From assembly GCA_029865225.1 (NCBI GenBank), contig JAOUHJ010000003.1, positions 1 through 64,000 of the forward strand: 64,000 nt of DNA. Reading direction: 5' to 3'. Positions 28,935-39,471 of this stretch are shown in pieces. This stretch comes from Nitrospira sp. GTDB taxonomy: Bacteria > Nitrospirota > Nitrospiria > Nitrospirales > Nitrospiraceae. Both the position numbers and the translations under genes were made by a program. Position 1 is the first letter of the stretch. Every line of letters starts with the position of its first letter. Under the pieces are notes generated by a model, which saw only the letters and a program-made list of their open reading frames with translations, made no database searches and was not told the origin of the DNA.

Positions 28935-29819
28935 CTATGGTCTCAACGCACGATCAATGAGCACGGCGAGCCGCTTGCGAACCGCCGCAGGAATTCGTTT
29001 CGGCGCGGTCAGAATCGCATTCTCCAACGCGCGATGACAGGTGCAAGATCTGATGTCGGTGAAGGATGGCATGGCCGCCCGAAGGATCTGCTTGGCCAAG
29101 GCCACATTGCGGTGCAGGGTGGCCAACACCGCTTCTACCGTCACGGCCTCTTCCGTTTCGTGCCAGCAGTCATAGTCGGTGACAAGGGCCACGGTCGCGT
29201 AAGAAAGCTCCGCTTCTCGCGCCAGCTTGGCCTCCGGCATATTGGTCATACCGATCACATCGACCCCCCATTGCCGGTAGAGTTGCGATTCCGCCTTGGT
29301 CGAAAACTGCGGACCTTCCATACAGAGATAGGTCCCCCGTGGATGCACCGTGGCCCCGACTTGCTTGGCCGATGAACACAGCGCTTGTCCCAGCTCGGCA
29401 CAGACCGGCTCACCAAACGCTACATGCGCCACGATCCCATTTTCAAAAAAAGTCGAGGGACGGCGCTTGGTCAGGTCGATAAACTGGTCCGGTATCACGA
29501 CGTCTCCAGGCCGAATCGATTCCTTCATGCTCCCGACGGCGCTGATCGAAATAACATGGGAGACACCAAGAGACTTGAGCGCAAAAATGTTGGCGCGATA
29601 GTTGATACCGCTTGGATTCAACAGATGTCCTTGACCATGCCGGGAAAGAAAGGCCACCCGAATACCTTCGAGCGTGCCGAGGGTAATCGCATCGGAGGGA
29701 ACTCCGAAAGGCGTTCGCACCCGAATTGATCGAGTCGATGTCAGCCCTTCAATGTTATAGAGCCCGCTTCCCCCGATCACGCCGACCGTTGCTTGCTGCT
29801 TGCTCGTCTTCATCTTCAT
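28935..29819 (-). CDS. mtnP: S-methyl-5'-thioadenosine phosphorylase family protein
   Basis: VGVIGGSGLYNIEGL, FLSRHGQGHLLNPSGINYRANIFALKSLGV, TMEGPQFSTKAES-like CMEGPQFSTKAES, VIGMTNMPEAKLAREAEL. Confidence 0.92.
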   Translation of the reverse strand: MKMKTSKQQATVGVIGGSGLYNIEGLTSTRSIRVRTPFGVPSDAITLGTLEGIRVAFLSRHGQGHLLNPSGINYRANIFALKSLGVSHVISISAVGSMKESIRPGDVVIPDQFIDLTKRRPSTFFENGIVAHVAFGEPVCAELGQALCSSAKQVGATVHPRGTYLCMEGPQFSTKAESQLYRQWGVDVIGMTNMPEAKLAREAELSYATVALVTDYDCWHETEEAVTVEAVLATLHRNVALAKQILRAAMPSFTDIRSCTCHRALENAILTAPKRIPAAVRKRLAVLIDRALRP

Positions 29820-30835
29820 CCAGATCCTTTTCCATAGGCTGCCCCTTCCCTCACACTGGACGAGGCCTGCTGCTCCAGAGTCCTCATAAACTGTTCAATC
29901 TGTCTGATCACATGTCCGGCCGTTTGTTCAGCCCGCTCCCCTTCTCCGATCGGCAGCCAGACGATCCCTGGCTCCCTTCGAAACCAGGTCATCTGCCGTT
30001 TCGCAAAGCGTCTGGTGTCTCGCTTGAACTGACGCACCATTTCAGGATAGTCGTACTCATCTGCCAAAAAGGCTCCGACCTGGCGATAACCAAGCCCTTT
30101 CATGGAAGCGAGCTCTCTCCCACATCCCTGATTGAGCAATGACCGAGTCTCTTCTACCATTCCATGCGCCAACTGCCAATCGATACGTTCTTCAATCCCT
30201 TGATATAGGATGTCCATAGGGCGCTGGAGTCCGATCAGCAAGGCCGAAAACGGTCGCTCCTGAAACCGATGTTCCTCCTGGATGGTCGAGATCGAGCGTC
30301 CCGACAATCGGTAGACCTCCAGCGCGCGCATCACCTTCGATTCGTCATTCGGATGAAGCCGGGCTGCCGCCTCAGGATCAGTACGCTGCAATTCGGCATA
30401 GAGGCCGCCTTTCCCCCTTTCGTCTCTTAACTTTTTGAGGTCTGCCCTCACACGGGGATCGGACTCGGGCGCTGAGCATAACCCTCGTACCAGGGTCCGT
30501 ATGTACAACCCTGTACCCCCTACCACGAACGGTAGCCGGTTCGCAGCATATAATCGATCGATTTCTTCCAATGCCATACGACAATATCGCCCGGCATTGA
30601 ATGCTTCATGAGGATCAACTAGATCAATCAGCCGATGCGGCACACCCTGACGTTCAGCGACCGTGGGCTTATCTGTTCCGATATCCATCCCTCGGTACAC
30701 CTGACGAGAATCGGCTGTCAGGACCTCGGTAACAAAATGGCGGGCCACCACTGTTGCAACTCGACTTTTTCCGACGGCAGTCGGTCCCAGCAGCACGACC
30801 AACGGCCGCTGGCGACATAGAAGTTCTGAGAGCAT
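29816..30835 (-). CDS. miaA: tRNA dimethylallyltransferase MiaA
   Basis: LLGPTAVGKSRVA, ADSRQVYRGMDIGTDKP, VVGGTGLYIRTLVRGL. Confidence 0.95.
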   Translation of the reverse strand: MLSELLCRQRPLVVLLGPTAVGKSRVATVVARHFVTEVLTADSRQVYRGMDIGTDKPTVAERQGVPHRLIDLVDPHEAFNAGRYCRMALEEIDRLYAANRLPFVVGGTGLYIRTLVRGLCSAPESDPRVRADLKKLRDERGKGGLYAELQRTDPEAAARLHPNDESKVMRALEVYRLSGRSISTIQEEHRFQERPFSALLIGLQRPMDILYQGIEERIDWQLAHGMVEETRSLLNQGCGRELASMKGLGYRQVGAFLADEYDYPEMVRQFKRDTRRFAKRQMTWFRREPGIVWLPIGEGERAEQTAGHVIRQIEQFMRTLEQQASSSVREGAAYGKGSG

Positions 30836-30865
30836 AGATTCATGTGGGACGCGCGACAGAATCGC

Positions 30866-32644
30866 CTACCAACCGACCCGCCCAAACAGTTTCTCAAGCT
30901 CACTGATCGTGAGTCGGAATGAAGTCCTGCGTCCATGAGGACAGGTGGTAATCTCTCCTTCCCCTCGCCATTCCTCCACCAGCACTTTGATTTCTTCCAG
31001 TCTCATGAGACGACCAGCGCGAACGGCACCATGACAGGCCATCGAGGCCAACACCGAATGAACCTTTGCCTCCAGACCAGCCAGGCTGTCCCATTGTGCG
31101 AGGTCCTCGAACAGATCCTGGAGAAACCTTCCTGCATCAATCCGACCAAGACCGACCGGGGTCGATCTGATCAGAACCGTTGAGGTGCCGAACGGTTCGA
31201 TCTCCAGCCCTAACTGCTCCAGATCACCCTGGTACCGCTGCAGCAAGGCAGCTTGAGCCGGGGACACATCAACTGGATCTGGAATGAGCAGCGCCTGGGC
31301 CTCTATCTTGTGTCTCGTCCAGGCCCGCTGCAGTCGTTCAAAAAGGACGCGCTCATGAGCGGTATGCTGATCGATCACAGTCAAATCTTCCCCAACTTGG
31401 GCCACGAGGTACGTTCGATTGATCTGTCCCAACGGAGTCACTTCAATGGAGGGGACTCGAGTATAGGATTCTGCCGCCTCGTTGATGAACGCCAATTGAG
31501 CCTCAACACCCTGCCATTCAGGCGGGGCCGGAGCCGCCGGAGAAGACTCGCGCACGGAGAACGGATTCCTCACGGCAACAGCGACCTGCTGGGTGGAACC
31601 GGCACGACGACTCCGGTCCTGCACATCATTCGGCGTCGTTTCTCGGCTCAATGCCTGGCGAACAGCTCGTCGGACCAGCTGATGCACGGTTTCATTGTCG
31701 GAAAACCGGACCTCTCGCTTGGTAGGATGGACATTGACATCGACACGATCTGGATCCACCTCCAGAAACAGCACAAATCGTGGGTGGCACCCCTTGGCAA
31801 CGAACGATCCATAACCCTCTCCAACGGCGTGAGACACCGTCAGGCTCCGAATGGGACGACGGTTCACAAACACCTCTTGCGGTGTGCGCGACGACTTCGC
31901 ATGAACCGCATCGACAAGATACCCACTGACGGCAACACCGGGAAGCGCGGCCTTGAGCGACACACAGTGTTCGAGAAACGTAGGTTGATACACTTGGGCG
32001 ATTCGATCTGCCTCCGACCGTACCGCCGGATAGTTCATCAGCTCCTGTGCATTGTGCGTTAGGCGAAATTGGATGGACGGCCATGCCAACGCCGCCTGTT
32101 GCACTACCCGCGTGATATGCGAATGCTCCGTGGGAATGGACTTGAGAAACTTTTTTCTCGCCGGCTGATTCTTGAACAAATCCGCAATCTCGATTCTGGT
32201 CCCCATCACGGGAGGCGCATCAGCAATGGTCCCGACCAACCCGCCCACGACTTCCAATTCCGTCCCGAGTTCAGCCGCCCGTGTTGCCGTCAACAGACGG
32301 ACATGCGCCACCGCGGCGATACTCGGCAATGCCTCACCTCGAAAGCCCATCGTACGGATGGACCAGAGGTCCATATCCGACCGAAGTTTGCTGGTTGCAT
32401 GCCGTTGAAACGCACGTGGAGCATCCTCCCGGCTCATGCCCTCTCCGTCATCGGTGACCCTGATCAGCGAGAGGCCGCCATCCTTCACATCCACCGTGAT
32501 CACATGACTCCCGGCATCGATGCTGTTCTCAAGCAGCTCTTTGACGACTGCTGCGGGACGCTCGACCACTTCTCCCGCTGCGATGCGACCGATGACTTCG
32601 TCTGGTAGGATGCAAATCTTACCGCTGCCGTCAGTCGTCAGCAC
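30866..32644 (-). CDS. mutL: DNA mismatch repair protein MutL
   Basis: VIGRIAAGEVVERPAAVVKELLENSIDAGS, GFRGEALPSIAAV, FVNRRPIRS, C-terminal dimerisation domain. Confidence 0.95.
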   Translation of the reverse strand: MLTTDGSGKICILPDEVIGRIAAGEVVERPAAVVKELLENSIDAGSHVITVDVKDGGLSLIRVTDDGEGMSREDAPRAFQRHATSKLRSDMDLWSIRTMGFRGEALPSIAAVAHVRLLTATRAAELGTELEVVGGLVGTIADAPPVMGTRIEIADLFKNQPARKKFLKSIPTEHSHITRVVQQAALAWPSIQFRLTHNAQELMNYPAVRSEADRIAQVYQPTFLEHCVSLKAALPGVAVSGYLVDAVHAKSSRTPQEVFVNRRPIRSLTVSHAVGEGYGSFVAKGCHPRFVLFLEVDPDRVDVNVHPTKREVRFSDNETVHQLVRRAVRQALSRETTPNDVQDRSRRAGSTQQVAVAVRNPFSVRESSPAAPAPPEWQGVEAQLAFINEAAESYTRVPSIEVTPLGQINRTYLVAQVGEDLTVIDQHTAHERVLFERLQRAWTRHKIEAQALLIPDPVDVSPAQAALLQRYQGDLEQLGLEIEPFGTSTVLIRSTPVGLGRIDAGRFLQDLFEDLAQWDSLAGLEAKVHSVLASMACHGAVRAGRLMRLEEIKVLVEEWRGEGEITTCPHGRRTSFRLTISELEKLFGRVGW

Positions 32645-32708
32645 GGCGGGAGGCTCCTCGGGACAGAGATGATGGTAGGAAGGATAGGACGTCGCGCGAC
32701 CGAAACGG

Positions 32709-33470
32709 TCATCGGATTTCGGCCAGCTTATTCTTGGCTAGTTTCGATTCCTCCGATGAGGGAAACTCCTCGAGCACTCGCTTCAGATTTCTTCTGGACT
32801 TTGTGAGATCGCCGGTCTCAGCCGTGGCCAATCCAAGTTTGTACAGCGCCGCCGGCACCTTTTCGTTTCCAGGGTACTCGGCCACAAGCGAATCGAATGT
32901 TTGAATCGCCCGCCCATAATCTTTCAAATTGTAATACGATTCGCCCATCCAATACTGTGCATTGGGAGTCAGAGAGGTCCCGGGGAAGTCTTTCACGAAC
33001 CGCTGAAACCCTGCCACCGAGAGTTCATAATTTCCATTGAGGTAATCATTGTACGCCAAGTTGAACGCCGATGTCGGAGTAATTCCGGTGACGATCGCGA
33101 TGGATTCGGCCGGAGGGGTGGACTTGACTGGTTTGACGGCACGAGACTCCGTTGGAGGATCCACTTTCACCGCTGAGCGGCTCGCAGTCTCTTCCAGTTT
33201 GGCGAGTCGATTTTCCATTTTCTGGAAACGAGCTGACAACTCATCAAACCGTGGCTTACTGGCCTCTGGGTCTTTAATCTTTTCGATGGCCTCCAACCGA
33301 CGCATGACGGCGTCCATCCGCTGACGATCCTGCTCCTGGGTTCGAGCGACCGCCGAGAGCTGGTTCCGAGCTTGGATAAAATCCGCATGTCGTGCACATC
33401 CGACAAGATCTACCGCCGCTATCGACAGCCCGCATACCATAAGACCCGACAGCATTGGACGAACACCCAT
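32709..33470 (-). CDS. YbgF/CpoB-like Tol-Pal protein, copy 2
   Basis: Lipoprotein-like start then TPR (FNLAYNDYLNGNYELSVAGFQRFVKDFPGTSLTPNAQYWMGESYYNLKDY). Likely ATG at 33470. Confidence 0.82.
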   Translation of the reverse strand: MGVRPMLSGLMVCGLSIAAVDLVGCARHADFIQARNQLSAVARTQEQDRQRMDAVMRRLEAIEKIKDPEASKPRFDELSARFQKMENRLAKLEETASRSAVKVDPPTESRAVKPVKSTPPAESIAIVTGITPTSAFNLAYNDYLNGNYELSVAGFQRFVKDFPGTSLTPNAQYWMGESYYNLKDYGRAIQTFDSLVAEYPGNEKVPAALYKLGLATAETGDLTKSRRNLKRVLEEFPSSEESKLAKNKLAEIR

Positions 33471-33474
33471 GGTA

Positions 33475-34890
33475 TTACCGTGCCTCCTTGAGTTGTGCCA
33501 ACTTGTCCGATGCTCTTCCCGCTTCTGCACTCCCCGGGTACAGCGTCATCACTTGCCTAAATGCCGAATGGGCTCTTTTCAAGTCCTTCATCGCCAGATA
33601 CGCATACCCCTTCTTCAGAAGCGCGGCGGGCACCTTCTCACTGCTCGGATAGTCGACCTCTACCTTGTCGTAGGCATCGATCGCTTTCTGGAAATCCTTC
33701 TTTCCATAGTACGACTCACCAAGCCAAAACCTCGCATTCGGCGCGAGACTGGAGTTCGGATATTCAGAGAGAAAACCGGCAAACCCTTGCCGAGCGCCTT
33801 CTAGATCCCCGTCCCGAAACATAGTCAGTAAGCGGTCATAGCGAGCACGATCCGGGGAGTCGGAGCTGCTCTGAGGGGGTTCGAACTTTGGTGATTCCTG
33901 AGGAGGAACGATCGTTGCTCTCGCAGTCGTGGGTTCCGATTCGGGAGGGCTCGCGGATGCGCTCCCTCCTTCAGGCGTGAATTCGCTAGACGCAGTGGAC
34001 TGCTGCGCTGATTTGGCCCCCTGTTGAAGCAACGCGGGCTTATTGGAAACATGTTCAACCGTCTTCGCCAACGCGTCGATACGGTTGTCCTGCTCGTCCA
34101 GACGGGCCGTGATTTTCTTTCCGATCGTCTCAAGGGCTTTCGTCACGGACGCCACGCTTCGATTGAGGTCCTCCGCATGCGCAGCTGTCGCTTTCGAATC
34201 GGCGTCGATCTTGGCGGTGAGATTTTTCGACACCTGTTCTCCCTCACCCACCCGATCGTTCAGACCGGTTAATGCCTCCCGAAACCCGGTCAAGGCCTGA
34301 TTGAATTGGACGAATTTCTGAGAGACTTGCTCGACTTTTTTATTGTTTTCCGCCAACTCTCGCCGTTGTTCATCAAGTTTGAGATCCACCCGCTTGGTGA
34401 TGCTTTCGTTCGTACGCTGGACGACCTCAATGATCTCCTTCTTCAAGGCCTCCATGGCTTTCGCCACTTCGTCGAGCCTGGCTGAAACTTTGGCATCCTG
34501 AGTCTCGAAACTCTTCTGCACCCACAGATACCGGGTACCGCTATCGGATTCCATTTTTGCCGCCAGCTGCTCCAGTTTCTTGGTCTGCTGCTCCAACTGC
34601 GCCGAGCGGTATTTGAAGTCTTCTTGTCTGCCCTGGAGGTCCTTGGCCAGATGCAGCGCCTTTTCCAGTTCCCCTCGCAACCGGGGCAATTCCTGTTCCC
34701 GCAACGTTGAAATTTCCTGGTTCTGCCTCGCGCTGGTCTGAGAAAGCTGATTCTTAAAATCTTTTTCCGTTCGTTTGAGATCCGACTGCTGTGCCATACA
34801 ACCAGGAAGCACGACACTGATCATCACCACACCGAGGAACGCATGATGCGTCATTGATGGTTGAAGCGGCATGTCCTGACCTCTCAGCAA
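33475..34890 (-). CDS. YbgF/CpoB-like Tol-Pal protein, copy 1, with long coiled coil
   Basis: LPGCMAQQ lipobox, long coiled coil, C-terminal TPR (LTMFRDGDLEGARQGFAGFLSEYPNSSLAPNARFWLGESYYGKKDF). Confidence 0.82.
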   Translation of the reverse strand: MLRGQDMPLQPSMTHHAFLGVVMISVVLPGCMAQQSDLKRTEKDFKNQLSQTSARQNQEISTLREQELPRLRGELEKALHLAKDLQGRQEDFKYRSAQLEQQTKKLEQLAAKMESDSGTRYLWVQKSFETQDAKVSARLDEVAKAMEALKKEIIEVVQRTNESITKRVDLKLDEQRRELAENNKKVEQVSQKFVQFNQALTGFREALTGLNDRVGEGEQVSKNLTAKIDADSKATAAHAEDLNRSVASVTKALETIGKKITARLDEQDNRIDALAKTVEHVSNKPALLQQGAKSAQQSTASSEFTPEGGSASASPPESEPTTARATIVPPQESPKFEPPQSSSDSPDRARYDRLLTMFRDGDLEGARQGFAGFLSEYPNSSLAPNARFWLGESYYGKKDFQKAIDAYDKVEVDYPSSEKVPAALLKKGYAYLAMKDLKRAHSAFRQVMTLYPGSAEAGRASDKLAQLKEAR

Positions 34891-34937
34891 TCGTCAACAA
34901 TCAGGGGGTAGTTCGGTGAATCATAGTCACGTATGCG

Positions 34938-35690
34938 TCACTCCCCGATGCGAACAACGAGATGTCCACGGCGATTTTGGGAGTAACACGATTCTGTATG
35001 TTCGGTGCAGAACGGACGTTCTTTGCCGTAGGAGACGACCGACAGATGATTGGGTGCCACACCCAGCTCAACAAGATAGTTCCGGACGGCTTTCGCACGT
35101 TTCTCGCCCAACACCAAATTGTACGCCGACGTGCCTCGTTCGTCACAATGTCCTTCGATTTTCAGCTGCGTGTTCGGATTGGACTTAATCCATTCCGCGT
35201 TGTTGGAGAGCGCATGACGGCCCTCCTCCGTGATCGAAAAGCTATCATAGGCAAAAAACACATCTCGCAGGCCTGCCGCTGCTGACGCGAGCTGCTCGGA
35301 CCGTATTTCAGCCAACTGACGAGCGGCTGCTCCCGGGTCGGATTTCGCCATCAATCGATCCCGGTTATTCCCCGACCCACCATTACCCCCAAAACCACCA
35401 TCGCTGCCGACATCGCCGTTGAGCCGTTCTTCAGATGGGTCACGATCTATTCCACGCAAGCTGTTTGAGTTTTCGCCACTGGAGAAGGCCGTGTCTGGAA
35501 AATTTGGGCTGACGCCTCCTCTGGTTCCTTCTCGATTTCCTCCCCCCCTGGTTATCCCGCTTTTAGTCGTCGGTTCTTGAAATGTTTGGGGATCGCCACC
35601 TGATTGAAGCGCCTTTTTGGAACAGGCAGGCATCACCGCTATAAGGATACCAAAAATCAGCGGCAGGTAAATGGTTGGTAGCTTTTTCAT
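34938..35690 (-). CDS. pal: Peptidoglycan-associated lipoprotein Pal
   Basis: Lipobox VMPACSKK. OmpA-like domain (VFFAYDSFSITEEGR..IEGHCDERGTSAYNLVLGEKRAKAVRNYLVELGV). Confidence 0.93.
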   Translation of the reverse strand: MKKLPTIYLPLIFGILIAVMPACSKKALQSGGDPQTFQEPTTKSGITRGGGNREGTRGGVSPNFPDTAFSSGENSNSLRGIDRDPSEERLNGDVGSDGGFGGNGGSGNNRDRLMAKSDPGAAARQLAEIRSEQLASAAAGLRDVFFAYDSFSITEEGRHALSNNAEWIKSNPNTQLKIEGHCDERGTSAYNLVLGEKRAKAVRNYLVELGVAPNHLSVVSYGKERPFCTEHTESCYSQNRRGHLVVRIGE

Positions 35691-35768
35691 GGGATTGGTT
35701 CCCTCCTGATAGGATATCCACTCTTTCATACAGGGGAGGATGATTGCCGTCAATGCCCTCCACAAAGA

Positions 35769-37109
35769 TCATGACGCGGGAGACCAGGTCGGCGCGCTGT
35801 TGTGTGTACCCGTAAATGTAATACGCTCGAGATCTTTCCCGTCCGCATTGATCATGTAGATCTGGCTCTTGCCATCCGCCGTCGAGCTGAACACAAGATG
35901 GCGTCCATCTGGAGACCAGGAAGGTGAATCATCCACTCCGGGACCAGCCGTCAACTGCCGACGTTTCTGCCCGTCGGGGGTGATCAGACAAAGCTTGTAC
36001 TCTTTCTTCGGGGTCCGACACACATACGCGATCCAGTTTCCACGGGGAGACCAGGACGGCGCCGCATTATAGTCTCCGTCAAATGTCAATCGACGGACAT
36101 TCGACCCGTCCGCACTCATCAGAAACAGTTGTGGCCCTCCGCTCCGATCTGAAGCAAAGACCAACTCACGTCCAGAGGGAGCCCAGGACGGAGAAAGGTC
36201 CCCTCCTGCATTCGTGGTCAGTCGATGGACGGCTTTCGTGCGCGTATCCAACCGATACAGTTCGGCATTGCCCTCATGGCTCGACGAATACGCGAGAAAA
36301 TGCCCGTCAGGCGAGAGCGCTGGAGTGATATTCAGCCCACCTTGCGAGACAAGCGTCCAGCGTTTACCTGTCGCGAGCTCGATCATATCAATCTCCTGGA
36401 TGTTCCGATTGCGATAGGCGGTGAAGACGAGAAAACGACGATCCGGTGACCAGTGCGGCATCAAGTTCAAAAACCCGTCGGCGGTCAGCTGGCGAGGCTC
36501 AAACCCATCATAGTCCATCACGAAGAGTTCGCGAGCAGTTCCCTGCTGGGAGACATAGGCGATCTTCGTCCGCGCAATACCCGGCTCTCCCGTGTATCGG
36601 AACACCAACTCATCCGCGAACCGATGAGCCATCAGCCGAACAACCGACGTGGATCCCGCGTATCGCTTCCCACCGACCACCTCATCACTGCCTGCATCGT
36701 ACACATACCCATCCATATTGACATCGGGAGGCTTCGTGTCAGTCTTCAGCCCAGCCCTACCCCAGACAATAACAGACACTCCGTTCTCCGTAGCGTGTTT
36801 GAAGGAAGGGTCTGGTTCCGCCCCTGGATGACTGGCTTTAATCCTGAGAGGCGCGAGATCGACGAGGGAAAATACTAAGGATCGTCGCACATCCGCCTTG
36901 AGCACATCCTCAATACGGCTTCCCAGCTTCGCACGTCCCTCGGGTGACTCCGGTCCACCGACATTGTCGATTCCCACGACCCCCAGCGGGATCTTCTGAA
37001 ATTCCGACCTGGTGGCTTCAAGAAATACGTCAGCGGCACCAGATTCAATGATCCACACAAGACCAAGCGAGGCACAGACACCGGCAATGAGAATAGTTCG
37101 AAACGTCAT
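35769..37109 (-). CDS. tolB: Tol-Pal system beta-propeller TolB
   Basis: WSPDGRxLVFxS repeats (PSWSPDGRHLVFSSTADGKSQIYMINADG). Position between tolA and pal. Confidence 0.93.
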   Translation of the reverse strand: MTFRTILIAGVCASLGLVWIIESGAADVFLEATRSEFQKIPLGVVGIDNVGGPESPEGRAKLGSRIEDVLKADVRRSLVFSLVDLAPLRIKASHPGAEPDPSFKHATENGVSVIVWGRAGLKTDTKPPDVNMDGYVYDAGSDEVVGGKRYAGSTSVVRLMAHRFADELVFRYTGEPGIARTKIAYVSQQGTARELFVMDYDGFEPRQLTADGFLNLMPHWSPDRRFLVFTAYRNRNIQEIDMIELATGKRWTLVSQGGLNITPALSPDGHFLAYSSSHEGNAELYRLDTRTKAVHRLTTNAGGDLSPSWAPSGRELVFASDRSGGPQLFLMSADGSNVRRLTFDGDYNAAPSWSPRGNWIAYVCRTPKKEYKLCLITPDGQKRRQLTAGPGVDDSPSWSPDGRHLVFSSTADGKSQIYMINADGKDLERITFTGTHNSAPTWSPAS

Positions 37110-37112
37110 GTT

Positions 37113-38246
37113 TTATCCTTGAGGTTCCCCGACGGTGAACGTGAAATGGGCATCAAAATAGGCATCTGTGATGTCGGCTGGGAATATGGGTAAGGGGACG
37201 GCGCTCAACACCGCCCGTTTCCCCGCTAAATCATAATACTCGTTTCCGGAGGATTGTTCGATGGTCACTCCGGTCACTCTTCCGTTTCGATGCAACCGGA
37301 ATTGCACAATGACGACATAGACCTGGTTGGTCACGTCTACCGGTGGCGCACTCCACACATTACTGATCCGTTGGCGGACTAACGCAAGATAGGCGTTCGA
37401 TCCGGGGGCTATCCCTGGGATCTTGAGTGTCGTATCAACGGTCTTCTGACTCGGGACCTTTGCTTCAATACGTGGCAATGGTTTTACCGGCGACTCTGCG
37501 GGAGGTGCTGGCGGGGGCGCTTCCTTGGCAATCTCGACCTTCTTGATCTTCTTGAGTTCCTCATCCAATTCTTTTGCCAATTCTTCCGTCAAGGATGACG
37601 ACGGGGGTGTGACCGCCGGCTTTCCCACCGGTTCCTTGGATTCCGCTACAACCGGAACATCCGGCAACTTGATGGTTGGCGCTTTCTTTGGATTGGCCTC
37701 CGGACTGATCTCCCCTAGCTTTGGAGCATCTGGAGGCAACTCGATGTCTTTCAAGACATCGCGCATAATATCATTTGATTGCTTTGCGGAAGGGATGGGA
37801 GGAGGGGCGGGCGGGACATGTACAGGCGGCGCTGGTTTGGTCTGTTCAGCCGGAGGAGGGGGTTGCTGGACGGGTTTCGGCTGCTCGATGGGTTTTGGCG
37901 GTTCGGTGAGCTTCGACTGCTCAATGGGTTTCGGCGGTTCAACGGGTTTTACTTGCTCAACGAGTTTCGGCTTATCAGGGACTTTCGGTCGCTCCACCGC
38001 CTTCTTAACAGGCTGAGTCTTGGGAGGCTCCACAGACTTCGTTGGAAGTGTCGGAAGACTGGCAAGGGAAATTTCAATGGAGGTGAGCGGCCGTTCACCT
38101 TGCCTAGGCAACCGTATCCACCCCAACAAGGCCAGGATCCCTACGTGCAACACCAGGGACACGAAGACGGCACGGCCGAGGCGACGGGTCAGTGTCGCCT
38201 GCCAATCATCGCCTGCTGATATGCCGGCTGATGCCCAAGCCTGCAC
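37113..38246 (-). CDS. TolA/TonB-type energy transducer
   Basis: N-terminal TM, long Pro/Lys/Glu-rich linker, C-terminal TonB/TolA-like domain (RQRISNVWSAPP..QFRLHRNGRVTGVTIEQSSGNEYYD). Confidence 0.85.
   Translation of the reverse strand: MQAWASAGISAGDDWQATLTRRLGRAVFVSLVLHVGILALLGWIRLPRQGERPLTSIEISLASLPTLPTKSVEPPKTQPVKKAVERPKVPDKPKLVEQVKPVEPPKPIEQSKLTEPPKPIEQPKPVQQPPPPAEQTKPAPPVHVPPAPPPIPSAKQSNDIMRDVLKDIELPPDAPKLGEISPEANPKKAPTIKLPDVPVVAESKEPVGKPAVTPPSSSLTEELAKELDEELKKIKKVEIAKEAPPPAPPAESPVKPLPRIEAKVPSQKTVDTTLKIPGIAPGSNAYLALVRQRISNVWSAPPVDVTNQVYVVIVQFRLHRNGRVTGVTIEQSSGNEYYDLAGKRAVLSAVPLPIFPADITDAYFDAHFTFTVGEPQG
37868..37985. repeat. Imperfect tandem repeats encoding the (KPxEPPKPIEQ) linker of TolA/TonB
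   Basis: Repeated units of the ..gggtttcggcggttc.. type, encoding VEPPKPIEQ/TEPPKPIEQPKPVQQ. Confidence 0.6.
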
Positions 38247-38260
38247 CGTAAACCTTAATC

Positions 38261-38704
38261 CTACTGGTTACCTGGAGAAGGCGTACTGTCAGTGAGTCGT
38301 TCTGGTCCGGTGGGATCCGTCACCATCCCGAGCTTTTCAATCCCGGCCTTTTTCACTCCATCCATCACCTGAACCACGACTCCATACGGCACGTCACGGT
38401 CGGCGCGGAGATACAGCGAGACATCTTCGTGCTCGGCTTTGAGTGTGCGCAACTTGCGCTCCAGCTGAGCCACACTCACTTGATCCTTGTCGAGATAGAG
38501 ACGCTGATCCTTTTCGATGGTGAGCACCGCTCGTATCTCTGGTTTAATCGTGTTGGTCGCGGAAGTCGGTAGGTTGATATCCATGCCACGGTACAACATC
38601 GGTGCGGTGACCATGAAGATCACGAGCAAGACCAGCACGACATCCACGAGTGGAATCACGTTGATCTCCGCCAAGAACCGACGTTGTCTCGTCTCGAAAA
38701 TCAT
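38261..38704 (-). CDS. tolR: ExbD/TolR family protein
   Basis: INVIPLVDVVLVLLVIFMVTAPMLYRGMDINLP. Confidence 0.92.
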   Translation of the reverse strand: MIFETRQRRFLAEINVIPLVDVVLVLLVIFMVTAPMLYRGMDINLPTSATNTIKPEIRAVLTIEKDQRLYLDKDQVSVAQLERKLRTLKAEHEDVSLYLRADRDVPYGVVVQVMDGVKKAGIEKLGMVTDPTGPERLTDSTPSPGNQ

Positions 38705-39402
38705 CCCTTCCCCCCGGCAGGCATCGAACCAGCCGGCTTGCTTTGAGCCGGGATCAAGGCCAGCAGTTCGACCACGACGGAATCTATCTGGAAGGCCGTA
38801 CGTCTGATGCGTGTCAGAAAATAATTATAGGCGATGACGGCTGGAATCGCCGCAAACAATCCGGCCGCAGTGGCAATCAGGGCTTCTGAAACGCCGGGAG
38901 CCACGGCCGCGATACTCGCGGTGCCTTGGGTGCCGATCTCACGAAACGCATCGATAATTCCAAGCACAGTTCCCAACAGACCGACGAACGGGGAAATGTT
39001 CCCGGTCGTCGCAAGAAACGGGAGAAACGATTCCAATCTCGAGATTTGCCCTTGCGCAAGATGCGCTGCCGTCCTCTCCATCACATGTCGATCAAAGACC
39101 ATCGAACCACTGTCATTGGACGTAGTGGGGATCTGGTCCAACCGTTGGACGACGGAATGGAAAATTTTTGCGCAGGGGCTTCCGGCCGCCTGCGAGAGAT
39201 TGCGGGTCACCTCTTCTACATCTCGCGCCCTGAGTAAGACAGCCATGAACTGCCGGTCTTTGAGGTCGACGGCGCGAAAGGTAGCCCATTTATAGAAAAT
39301 GATCGCCCATGAAATGATGGAGAACCCCAGCAGCACCACTAACACCACCTTGGAAATGATGCTCAGCGATGTAAGGGTTGCGAGCGGACCGGCTTGAAAC
39401 AT
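38701..39402 (-). CDS. tolQ: MotA/TolQ/ExbB family proton channel
   Basis: FLPFLATTGNISPFVGLLGTVLGIIDAFREIG..EALIATAAGLFAAIPAVIAYN. Confidence 0.93.
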   Translation of the reverse strand: MFQAGPLATLTSLSIISKVVLVVLLGFSIISWAIIFYKWATFRAVDLKDRQFMAVLLRARDVEEVTRNLSQAAGSPCAKIFHSVVQRLDQIPTTSNDSGSMVFDRHVMERTAAHLAQGQISRLESFLPFLATTGNISPFVGLLGTVLGIIDAFREIGTQGTASIAAVAPGVSEALIATAAGLFAAIPAVIAYNYFLTRIRRTAFQIDSVVVELLALIPAQSKPAGSMPAGGKG

Positions 39403-39471
39403 ACGAGTCTAGCCTCTCCCTCCTACGTTCTGGCTCTTGGCAAAGTGGAGTTTACCAAACACTGGGGAAAA

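Noticed and set aside
31253-32062. 269-aa plus-strand ORF opposite mutL
   Set aside because: Antisense to well-supported mutL coding sequence; composition looks like a reverse-frame artefact.
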